Shown piece by piece: positions 7,234 through 14,977 of a DNA stretch of 20,154 nucleotides. Source of the DNA: DATLYT01 sp035574455 (GTDB lineage: Bacteria; Bacteroidota; Ignavibacteria; UBA10030); contig DATLYT010000168.1 of NCBI GenBank assembly GCA_035574455.1, positions 1-20,154 on the forward strand, written 5' to 3'. Every line of letters starts with the position of its first letter. The first letter of the stretch is position 1. The notes under the pieces are model-generated. The model saw nothing but the letters and a program-made list of their open reading frames with translations. It ran no database searches and had not been told where the DNA came from. A program made the translations under genes and the position numbers.

Positions 7234-9387
7234 TTACGTTCGTGAACTTCCCTTCTTCAAACGGGAAATACGGTGCACAAGTTTCATCTGCCACTCCTTC
7301 TCCAACCGGAAACGCCAATGGGGGATCACGACAGAGCTCTGAAAAACCCGTTCAAAACCCTCTTCTGACAGCGAAATCGTCTCAATCGGGAATCGCCAGA
7401 AATTCGCTGCTGTCCCGGTTTCTATCCGCACGTCGACTCCCAACCATTCGTCACGCAGCCCCATCATCTGGCTGTGATCAACTTCGCCCACGCTCCGCAA
7501 CTTGCGGTCTAACAATTCCCTTCCCTCAACATAGTAATAGCGGTCGTGTGCCTCCCCTGCCTGCAAGCCGATATTAAATTCAACCCCAAACCAGAGCTCA
7601 ATCGGCAATTTCTCGAGGTTCGTGAGAGAATACTCAATTTCGAGATTCGGGTCGTCCGGGCGAAAGCTAATACGCTTCTGCACGCGAATGCGGTGACGAA
7701 TCTCACCACGCCAAACAACACCGTTCCGCGTGAGCTCAACGACCTCTCTCCCTCCCCTCTTCGCCGTCTTCACTTCGTACGGCTGATTAACGAAATCGCC
7801 TAATTCCTGGTAGTTGCACGCGTAAACCTGTTCAAGGGTCGTTGCTGCCCCAAAAAAGTGATCGATAAGGCTGCCACGTCGATACCAGTCGTAGTGAAGA
7901 AACCGCTCTAAACCCTCTTCTTTCGCCAGCACCATGTCGTGGATGCTTTCGGCACCCTCGGTTGGAGCGTGCGGAATCTTTGCCAGGGTCAACTTTCTGT
8001 GATAACCTTCTTCGCGACGCGTGACAACATCTAACAAATTAAGGGAAATCGGCTTAAAATCAAGCTCGAACACCGAACCACCCTGGTCCGGCTTAATGTA
8101 ACAGTTGATGAGGGGGGTTTCGACGAGTACTTCCTTGCGGCCGTCACAATCGAAATCGACGATTTCGATATTCACCGATTTCCGCTTTTCGATTTTGTCT
8201 AACGTCCGTTCAGCGGAGATAAGGTTGTTGAAGATGGGATACCGCAACACCGGAAGATAGAATCCACCAAACACACCATGCCAGTACGGATCGTTACACT
8301 GAGCGGCCCAAAGATGTTCCAAAGCGCGCTCGACCACTTTGGGAGCGACCTTTTTCCTTTGGGCAGCTCGGACGCGATGCGACACACGTAGCATCTTCTT
8401 GTGCATCGTATTAATTTCGGGGTACTTCACAAGAAAATTTCGCCAAAAGCCTCCTTTAAAAAATGGCTCAAATTTTTCCAGCTTCCCTTGCTTCTTCAGC
8501 TCTGCTTCGAGTTCCTCATACTGTCCGAACAGTCGCGGTCTGAGGACCCAATGGAGCATTTCCGCATAAGAGGCGTTCGGCAGATAGATTCTACCAATCG
8601 GTTTGATCTCACGAAGTACCTCGGAAAAAAGCCGCACTCGAATCCAATCTCGGTTATCCGAAAGCGCCTTAAAAAAATCTTCCAGCCAGTGGTTCTCGTA
8701 AACATGTTCGTACGTCTTTGGCCAGACGCCAAACTTCTCCCCATCGTCCGCATAGACAACAACCCGATCTCCCTCCTCCGTAGCCACCTCCCGCAGGTAA
8801 TCGATCGTTTTTTGCACAGGTTGAAACGGAATCGTGTACCGAAGCCTCTTGCTGATGGGAAAGATGGCGAGCGTTCTTCCCAACTCCTCGGTCATGTAGT
8901 AACCGAGCAGCTCATACTCAGACAATCCGGCATATTTGAAATGCGTATCATCCACGGTAATATATTTGAGACCAGCTTCAGCGATGTGGAAAGCGAGATG
9001 TTGCTCCCAGACGCGTTCGGCCAACCACATCCCTTGCGGCTCAGAACCAAAATGCCGGCGAAGCTCCTTCGAGAGCTTGAGTAACTGATCCCGTTTGTCT
9101 TCATCGGGAATGATGGAAAGAATCGCTTCATAGTACGCACCGCCAATCATCTCCACCCGACCCTGCTGGACGAGCGTTTTCAGACGCTTGAGAAACTCTG
9201 GTCGCTTCACTGAAAACCAGTTCAACAAGATACCGGAGTAGTGTTGGGCAAGGCGAACAGCGGGGTAGCGTTCCAACAGATCGATGAACGGCTTGTAGGA
9301 CTTTTCGTACGCCTTTTCAAATACCGACTCGAAGTTGCCGATTGGCTGGTGATTATGAATGCCGAGAACGAGAGTAATGGTTTTCAA
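7234..9387 (-). CDS. Glycoside hydrolase family 57, 4-alpha-glucanotransferase-like
   Basis: A 717-residue cytoplasmic GH57 enzyme (no signal peptide). The five GH57 regions are readable: HNHQP (11-15), GGAYYEAI (82-89), WLAERVWE (121-128) with Glu124 as nucleophile, YADDGEKFGVW (212-222) with Asp214 or Asp215 as acid/base, and a later LPNASYAEMLHW segment. The domain order, catalytic barrel then a helical DUF1925-like part (about 300-370) then a beta-sandwich DUF1926-like C-terminus, is that of the Thermococcus litoralis 4-alpha-glucanotransferase, which moves malto-oligosaccharides between acceptors. Length is slightly above that enzyme's (about 660). An alpha-amylase or related specificity cannot be excluded. 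It follows the TonB-dependent receptor by 24 bp; whether receptor and enzyme share a substrate is unknown. Confidence 0.9.
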   Translation of the reverse strand: MKTITLVLGIHNHQPIGNFESVFEKAYEKSYKPFIDLLERYPAVRLAQHYSGILLNWFSVKRPEFLKRLKTLVQQGRVEMIGGAYYEAILSIIPDEDKRDQLLKLSKELRRHFGSEPQGMWLAERVWEQHLAFHIAEAGLKYITVDDTHFKYAGLSEYELLGYYMTEELGRTLAIFPISKRLRYTIPFQPVQKTIDYLREVATEEGDRVVVYADDGEKFGVWPKTYEHVYENHWLEDFFKALSDNRDWIRVRLFSEVLREIKPIGRIYLPNASYAEMLHWVLRPRLFGQYEELEAELKKQGKLEKFEPFFKGGFWRNFLVKYPEINTMHKKMLRVSHRVRAAQRKKVAPKVVERALEHLWAAQCNDPYWHGVFGGFYLPVLRYPIFNNLISAERTLDKIEKRKSVNIEIVDFDCDGRKEVLVETPLINCYIKPDQGGSVFELDFKPISLNLLDVVTRREEGYHRKLTLAKIPHAPTEGAESIHDMVLAKEEGLERFLHYDWYRRGSLIDHFFGAATTLEQVYACNYQELGDFVNQPYEVKTAKRGGREVVELTRNGVVWRGEIRHRIRVQKRISFRPDDPNLEIEYSLTNLEKLPIELWFGVEFNIGLQAGEAHDRYYYVEGRELLDRKLRSVGEVDHSQMMGLRDEWLGVDVRIETGTAANFWRFPIETISLSEEGFERVFQSSVVIPHWRFRLEKEWQMKLVHRISRLKKGSSRT

Positions 9388-9411
9388 GGAGGAAGTCAGG
9401 AATAAGGTGTG

Positions 9412-11961
9412 TTAGAATTCGAGCCGGACGCCGACGCGCGTTCGGCGTGGATCGTAGTATGCACTCGGATCGCCGAGCTCGCCGCCAATTCTGCCGCTGG
9501 AATCATACCAACGGACATTCTTTCGGTTAATCAGATTCCGTATGTCAGCAAAGATCGTTAGAAGATATCGTTTCTCGGCGTCGAGTGCAAATTGGCGGGA
9601 GAGCTTTGCGTTGAAAAACAAGACGTGCTGCATACGAGCGTTGTTGGGCACAAGCATCCGGCTCGTGTCTGAAGGTGTAAATCCGTCACGCGTGGGAAAA
9701 TAGGTAAAGGGGCGCGGCGAGTTATAGAGAATGATGACATTCGCCTGGATATCCCAGGGAAGTTTCAGATCGGCGTCGGCTTTAACGGTGTGGCGTTGAT
9801 CCCAACTCAACGGGAAGGGCTTCACCGCAAGCGGAAAGCCCCATTGCGCGTAGTTGATCCTCTGGTCGACATATTCGCTCACACCTTCCGTCGTCATGTA
9901 GCTGTAGGAAAGGCTGCCGGTGAATCGTTCATCGCGCTCTCTGCTGATCAACAATTCCATGCCCGATGAATAGGCTTCCGCGTTGTTCACATACGAAGCA
10001 AAACCGTAATCGCCTGCCGCCTTGCTGTCAAACGGAATGAGCGTTTTCGCGTCGATCTGGTTTTTGGTGTTCTTTTTGAAATAGGTGACCGAAGCCACCA
10101 GATGTTCTGAAAGACCGTATTTGAAACCGATTTCCCACGCCACGGTACGTTCCGGCTCAAGGTCGGGATTACCCGCAAGGACGTTCTTTGCGTCTGAACG
10201 TAATTGCGCTGGATTGACGCCGGAATAGAGATAATCAAACAGCGGATACTGGAAGTAATGGCCGAAATTCACAAAGAAAAAGCTCGTCGGACTTACCGGG
10301 CCGGCAAAGGAAATACGCGGGCTGAATTGATGTTTAACCGATGCCCTCGTTGTACCTTTGACGACTTGCTGATACTCGTTCGGGCGGGTGGGAATAAATT
10401 CCACAAGCGGTCGCTCGGCGGTAGGATCAAGGAAATCCCATCGTAAGCCGATGCTCATGTTCGAGCCATCCTTGACGAGTTCAATCTTGTCCTGCACAAA
10501 GACGCTTCCCGACCGCGGTTGGTAGCTGTAGGAATTCGAGTAGTTCAACAACGGAGCGTCAACAATGGGTTTGCCGAAGTAAGTTGTCTGCGGCTCGTAC
10601 TTCGCTAAATCGGAGAAAAGATCGTACTGATTCAACTCGAACCCCACTTTAAACAGGTGCGTCTTATTGATCTGAGTTGTAAAATCCCCTTTGAGCGTGT
10701 AGACCGTCTGGCGCGTATCCGCCCACCAGTTGCGCGATCCCCTGAGCACATATTGCAGGTAGAAATCATATTCATACGGCTGCAGCGACAAATCTTCCTT
10801 GGAGCCTTCGCCGATTCGCGAGCCATTGAAATACCGGCTGAGACTGAGCGTGTAATAAGAATTTGGAGACAACGTGTGAGAAAGGACGAAAGCCAACCGA
10901 TAGGAGTCCCTCGATCGTGCTGGTAAACCACTGAGATTGAATCGCCAGCTGAACTCATAATCGCGCCATTTGCGGAGCGAGTAAATTCCCTGGAGAGTCA
11001 ATCGAAGATCGGTCGATGCTACATATTCGACCTTCGCAAAGCCACTCAGCTCCTGACTGACTGGAGAGGGAAAAAAATGCTGGAAATCCTGCCACCAGCG
11101 AGTATCATGAGCGAGCAACGTGTTAGCGGTAAAGTAGCTCAACCGCTCACCCATGATCGGGCCGCCTGCTGAGACTTCAACCTCGGTTGCCTTATCCACT
11201 TGCTTGTTGATCGATTCCGGCAGCCAGTTGTCCCGTTCCAGTCGCACGCCAAACTTGTGCTGACTCCCTCCCGTCTTCGTGATGACATTCACGACACCCG
11301 AAAGTGCATTGCCATACTCTGCCTCAAAACCGCCGGTGTGGATCGTCAAGCCGCTAATCGAGCTTCGCGGAAGGTTGGTCCCAAGTCCCCCGCCGATCAC
11401 ATCCTGCACCGGTAGCCCATCTACTAAAAAAACGACCTCATGAGTTTTACCACCTCGGACATTTCCCTCCACGGTTGTTCCCGGCTGAAGAGTGAGCACC
11501 TCTTTGAAGGCGGAGATCGGCAGCTTCTCTAATTTAATCTCACCAATCGAATAGGCGGTCGCCGCGAGGTCTCGTTGAATCAACGGCCTCTCCGCCCGCA
11601 CTTCGATCACCTCCAGCTCGATGGCCGTTTGCTCCATCTGAACATCCGCTCTTGTACGGAGGTCGGGCAGAATCGTTACCTGTTTCACGACAACCGTCTT
11701 GTAACCCACAATGCTGAATCGTACGTCATAGACGCCGGCGCGGATATTCTTGATCTGATAATTCCCTTCCGCATCCGTGCTTCCGCCCAGATTCTGGCCG
11801 ATGATGATGATGTTGACACCCACCAATGGTTCCTTCGTGCGCATATCCACCACTCGGCCTTCAAGAATGCCCGTAATGCCGCGGCTATGAGCATGATGAC
11901 CCAGCGCGTGAACAACAAAGAGCGCAATCAGTGAAAATATCAGAGTTCTCTTGATGCTCAT
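9412..11961 (-). CDS. TonB-dependent outer-membrane receptor
   Basis: An 849-residue outer-membrane receptor that would import a ligand using TonB energy. The chosen ATG at 11961 overlaps the previous stop in an ATGA and begins a proper signal peptide (MSIKRTLIFSLIALFVVHALG). An ATG nine codons upstream at 11988 would put extra residues before it. A carboxypeptidase-regulatory-like beta-sandwich follows (ILEGRVVDMRTKEPLVGVNI). Next comes a TonB-plug domain (LEVIEVRAERPL, VVFLVDGLPVQD, ALSGVVNVITKTGG). The rest is a beta-barrel with alternating aromatic strands ending in a C-terminal Phe (VGVRLEF). The N-terminal domain is common in Bacteroidota and relatives. No SusD-like gene lies nearby, so this is not a classical SusCD pair. 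The ligand is unknown. Confidence 0.94.
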   Translation of the reverse strand: MSIKRTLIFSLIALFVVHALGHHAHSRGITGILEGRVVDMRTKEPLVGVNIIIIGQNLGGSTDAEGNYQIKNIRAGVYDVRFSIVGYKTVVVKQVTILPDLRTRADVQMEQTAIELEVIEVRAERPLIQRDLAATAYSIGEIKLEKLPISAFKEVLTLQPGTTVEGNVRGGKTHEVVFLVDGLPVQDVIGGGLGTNLPRSSISGLTIHTGGFEAEYGNALSGVVNVITKTGGSQHKFGVRLERDNWLPESINKQVDKATEVEVSAGGPIMGERLSYFTANTLLAHDTRWWQDFQHFFPSPVSQELSGFAKVEYVASTDLRLTLQGIYSLRKWRDYEFSWRFNLSGLPARSRDSYRLAFVLSHTLSPNSYYTLSLSRYFNGSRIGEGSKEDLSLQPYEYDFYLQYVLRGSRNWWADTRQTVYTLKGDFTTQINKTHLFKVGFELNQYDLFSDLAKYEPQTTYFGKPIVDAPLLNYSNSYSYQPRSGSVFVQDKIELVKDGSNMSIGLRWDFLDPTAERPLVEFIPTRPNEYQQVVKGTTRASVKHQFSPRISFAGPVSPTSFFFVNFGHYFQYPLFDYLYSGVNPAQLRSDAKNVLAGNPDLEPERTVAWEIGFKYGLSEHLVASVTYFKKNTKNQIDAKTLIPFDSKAAGDYGFASYVNNAEAYSSGMELLISRERDERFTGSLSYSYMTTEGVSEYVDQRINYAQWGFPLAVKPFPLSWDQRHTVKADADLKLPWDIQANVIILYNSPRPFTYFPTRDGFTPSDTSRMLVPNNARMQHVLFFNAKLSRQFALDAEKRYLLTIFADIRNLINRKNVRWYDSSGRIGGELGDPSAYYDPRRTRVGVRLEF

Positions 11962-12638
11962 TGGTCTGGATTGCGATAGGGAAAACAACTCGGTCCCCTC
12001 GGAACAGTAAACTCGTTACAGGGTTGACTGGTAATGATGGGAGGGCAATCTCGTGGATTCACCCAGACTGTAACAAAACAGAGCGAATACGTCGCTCGTG
12101 CTGTCGCATTACCTGTCTTATCAAAAATCGTGACGTTTGCTGTCAGAATCCACGGTTCCGGCAACGCCAAGCAGCGCGCAGAACAGCTCGCATCCTGCAC
12201 GTATCGAAAAAACTGACTTCGAAGATCCACGTTGCGGTCATCTACGAAGTTCCAGGAAAAAAGGAAAACTAACGACGTGCCGGGGTCGAAGATTAGCCTG
12301 CCGGTCGAGGGCGTGTAACCGGGCGCCTGAATAAGATTCTGTGCGCGAATCTGGAATGTTTTCTGAATCTGCGGATTGCGTGCAGACACGATCTCGACCG
12401 TTCCGCGAAAGCTTGCTGTCCCCTCCAACGTTTCATCGAAGATATTCTTGACGGTGAGGTAGACCTTCATCGAATTGTCAATTACGGAGAGCGTATAGTC
12501 GCCTCGCACCGTCGCTTCAAAGGGCTGGTCCGGTTCTCGATACGGAGGGAGAGACTCATCGCAAGGGCCGAGGAGCAGTACAAGCGCTGAGAATATCAAG
12601 AATTGGTGGGCTTTTCTATGGTTTACAGGCCCCCTCAT
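11958..12638 (-). CDS. Hypothetical exported, possibly lipid-anchored protein coupled to the receptor
   Basis: Not recognised. From the ATG at 12638 the protein has 226 residues; a GTG at 12650 would add four. I prefer the ATG because AAGGTG lies about 10 nt upstream. It has a hydrophobic signal segment (FLIFSALVLLLG) followed by Cys26. The context LLGPC resembles a lipobox but has Pro where Gly, Ala or Ser is expected, so lipidation is doubtful. The mature chain looks like a beta-sandwich (TVKNIFDETLEGTASFRGTVEIV) with six Cys in its last third, suggesting disulfides outside the cytoplasm. The short motif PYR-E/N-PDQ occurs at both ends of the mature protein. Its stop overlaps the receptor's start (ATGA), so a partner role for the receptor is a reasonable inference. 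Confidence 0.78.
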   Translation of the reverse strand: MRGPVNHRKAHQFLIFSALVLLLGPCDESLPPYREPDQPFEATVRGDYTLSVIDNSMKVYLTVKNIFDETLEGTASFRGTVEIVSARNPQIQKTFQIRAQNLIQAPGYTPSTGRLIFDPGTSLVFLFSWNFVDDRNVDLRSQFFRYVQDASCSARCLALPEPWILTANVTIFDKTGNATARATYSLCFVTVWVNPRDCPPIITSQPCNEFTVPRGPSCFPYRNPDQ

Positions 12639-12651
12639 GTCCGATGGCACC

Positions 12652-14202
12652 TTATTTTTCAGGCTTCATTTGGGGGAAAAAGATGACGTCCCGAATTGAA
12701 GGTTGGCCGGTGAGCAGCATGGTGAGGCGGTCGATACCGATGCCAAGTCCGGCGGTCGGCGGCATACCGTATTCGAGTGCTCGGAGAAAATCCTCATCCA
12801 AAACCTGGGCATGTTCATCGCCGCGGGCCCGGAGTTTCATCTGTTCTTCAAAGCGCGCGCGCTGATCGAGCGGGTCGTTCAATTCAGAAAACGCGTTGCA
12901 GAGTTCCTGACCGTTCACGAACGCCTCGAAACGCTCGACCAACCCAGGCTCGGACCGATGCCGTTTGGCAAGCGGCGACATCTCGATAGGATAGTCGGTG
13001 ATAAACGTAGGCTGGATGAGGTAAGGTTGAACACGCGTGCTAAAGATTTCATCAATCAGAGCACCAGCTCCGAGCATCGACTCGACTTCCACACCAAGTT
13101 CTTTTGCGATCTCGTAAAGCTCTTCTTCAGATTTTCCACGGAGATCTCTGCCGGTAAATTCTTTGATTGCTCCAAACATCGTCATCCGCTTCCAGGGCGG
13201 CTTAAAGTCGATCGTGTGTGTCCCTGCTTGAATTGTTGACACGCCATTCACAGCACAGGCAACCTCGTAGATCATCTGTTCCGTCAACTCCATCATCCAG
13301 ATGTAGTCTTTGTACGCGACGTACAGTTCGAGCATCGTGAATTCCGGATTGTGGTTGCGGTCCATTCCCTCGTTCCGGAAATCTTTCGCAATCTCATACA
13401 CACCATCAAAACCGCCGACAATGAGCCGTTTCAGGTACAACTCATCGGCGATTCTCAGATACAAATCAATGCCGAGAGCGTTGTGGTGTGTGATGAACGG
13501 GCGCGCAGACGCCCCGCCATATAGCGGTTGCAAGACGGGTGTTTCGACTTCGAGGTAGTTTCGTTCATCGAGGAATTTCCTGATGGTGCGAATAATCTTT
13601 GAGCGTTTGACAAAGACCTCGCGCACCTCAGGGTTGACCGCCAGGTCGACATACCGCTGACGATACCGAAGCTCCTTGTCGGAAAAAGGATCATAGACTA
13701 TCTTGTTCCCCTGCTCATCGATTTTTTCTTTGACAACAGGTAGCGGTCGAAGCGACTTGGCGAGAAGCGCCAGGTGTTGCGCATGTATGGAGACTTCCCC
13801 CATCTTCGTCCGAAACAGGAATCCCTTCACGCCGATGATATCGCCAATATCCATCAGCTTGAAAGCGTCATACATCTCACCGAGATCATCTTTCTTGAGA
13901 TAAATCTGAATCTTTCCGTGTGAGTCCTGAATATGGCAAAATGAGGCCTTCCCCATCCGGCGGATGGAGACGATACGTCCCGATACGGAGACATTCCGCG
14001 GTGGCGCATCGTCTTTGAAGGAAGAGATCAGCTCGCTCGAAAAATCGGTCCGATCGAAGCTGTACGGGTACGGATTAATCCCCATCTTCTTCAGGTGTTC
14101 AAGCTCTTCCCGACGACGCTGCATCAGCACATTAAGCTCTTCGTGCTCCGACATTGACTCGTCGGTTTTTGGCGGTAATCCTTTTTCGTCTTTATTTTTC
14201 AT
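12652..14202 (-). CDS. lysS: Lysyl-tRNA synthetase, class II
   Basis: Charges tRNA-Lys with lysine in the cytoplasm. The 516-residue protein has an OB-fold anticodon-binding domain (about 70-150, with VSVSGRIVSIRRMGKASF). Class II catalytic motifs follow: motif 1 near 195-222, motif 2 at FRNEGMDRNHNPEFTMLELY (275-294), and motif 3 GMPPTAGLGIGIDRLTMLL near the C-terminus. The ATG at 14202 is used here; an internal ATG at codon 17 (14154) would also give a full domain set, and the 16 intervening residues are hydrophilic. A loop VVKEKIDEQGNKIVYDPFSDKE (156-177) interrupts the region before RYRQRYVDL, as I recall for Bacteroidota enzymes. The gene lies 13 bp after the pseudouridine synthase gene. 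Confidence 0.97.
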   Translation of the reverse strand: MKNKDEKGLPPKTDESMSEHEELNVLMQRRREELEHLKKMGINPYPYSFDRTDFSSELISSFKDDAPPRNVSVSGRIVSIRRMGKASFCHIQDSHGKIQIYLKKDDLGEMYDAFKLMDIGDIIGVKGFLFRTKMGEVSIHAQHLALLAKSLRPLPVVKEKIDEQGNKIVYDPFSDKELRYRQRYVDLAVNPEVREVFVKRSKIIRTIRKFLDERNYLEVETPVLQPLYGGASARPFITHHNALGIDLYLRIADELYLKRLIVGGFDGVYEIAKDFRNEGMDRNHNPEFTMLELYVAYKDYIWMMELTEQMIYEVACAVNGVSTIQAGTHTIDFKPPWKRMTMFGAIKEFTGRDLRGKSEEELYEIAKELGVEVESMLGAGALIDEIFSTRVQPYLIQPTFITDYPIEMSPLAKRHRSEPGLVERFEAFVNGQELCNAFSELNDPLDQRARFEEQMKLRARGDEHAQVLDEDFLRALEYGMPPTAGLGIGIDRLTMLLTGQPSIRDVIFFPQMKPEK

Positions 14203-14215
14203 GGGTCGATGATTT

Positions 14216-14977
14216 CTACAATGGTATTCCGGCGATCCGTTTCAAGTGTTCAACTTCTTTCGCTGTGAGCTTTCTCCACTTGCCGCGTGGTAGTCCAGTT
14301 GTCGTAATTCCGGCGAAGGAAACCCGTTCAAGTCGTTGGACTTCATACCCTAACTCTTCAAGCATTCTTCGGACTTCACGATTCCTTCCCTCATGTAACG
14401 CAATAAACAGTTCAGTCCGTTTTGTCTTCGGGATTGTTTGCACTGCGGTCGGCTTCGCGATGCCGTCTTCCAGGCGCACTCCCTCTTTCAGATGTCTCAG
14501 GTCGTCATCGGTAATACCGCGTTCAAGACGCACATGGTACACCTTCTCGATTTCATACTTAGGATGCGTTAAGGCGTGGGCAAGTTCTCCGTCGTTTGTC
14601 AGGAGTAGAACTCCCGTCGTATTCCGATCTAACCGACCAACGGGATAGACACGCTCCTTCACTTTCACATAATCCATCACTGTCATGCGGCCCCGTTCAT
14701 CGCTGACGGTGGTAATCGTGTCTTTAGGTTTGTTGAAGACGATGTAAACTTTCTTCTCCGACAAATAGACCGGATTTCCGCGAACCGTCACGCGATCCGT
14801 CCGCGGATTGATGCGGGTACCAAGTTCCTGGACAACGCGGCCGTTCACTTTCACAACGCCGGAACGAATCAGCTCGTCGTTGCTACGTCGTGAACCTATT
14901 CCCGCCAGTGCCAAGTACTTGTTTAACCGAATACCTTTTTGATGAAGCCCTGAATCTTCTCTTTGAATCGTGTCCAT
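14216..14977 (-). CDS. rRNA pseudouridine synthase, RsuA/RluB/RluE family
   Basis: A 253-residue enzyme that isomerises uridine in rRNA. An S4 RNA-binding domain (about 16-70, IRLNKYLALAGIGSRRSNDELI) precedes the catalytic domain. The signature is PVGRLDRNTTGVLLLTNDG, with Asp117 as catalytic residue. The C-terminal RNREVRRMLEELGYEVQRLERV block is typical. RluB (23S rRNA) is the likeliest subfamily by length, but RsuA or RluE specificity cannot be separated by eye. The ATG at 14977 lies inside scpB and gives a 55-bp overlap. It is kept because no ATG, GTG or TTG occurs in frame between it and a TTG inside the first S4 helix. A weak AAGAG precedes it. Confidence 0.93.
   Translation of the reverse strand: MDTIQREDSGLHQKGIRLNKYLALAGIGSRRSNDELIRSGVVKVNGRVVQELGTRINPRTDRVTVRGNPVYLSEKKVYIVFNKPKDTITTVSDERGRMTVMDYVKVKERVYPVGRLDRNTTGVLLLTNDGELAHALTHPKYEIEKVYHVRLERGITDDDLRHLKEGVRLEDGIAKPTAVQTIPKTKRTELFIALHEGRNREVRRMLEELGYEVQRLERVSFAGITTTGLPRGKWRKLTAKEVEHLKRIAGIPL

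Noticed and set aside
8401..9084. Plus-strand open frame of 227 codons
   Set aside because: Fully antisense to the GH57 gene, whose catalytic motifs are intact; the translation shows no domain and looks like a shadow frame.
12545..12570. Canonical lipoprotein signal in the hypothetical exported protein
   Set aside because: The residue before the Cys is Pro (LLGPC), which does not fit the standard lipobox, so lipidation is mentioned only as a possibility.
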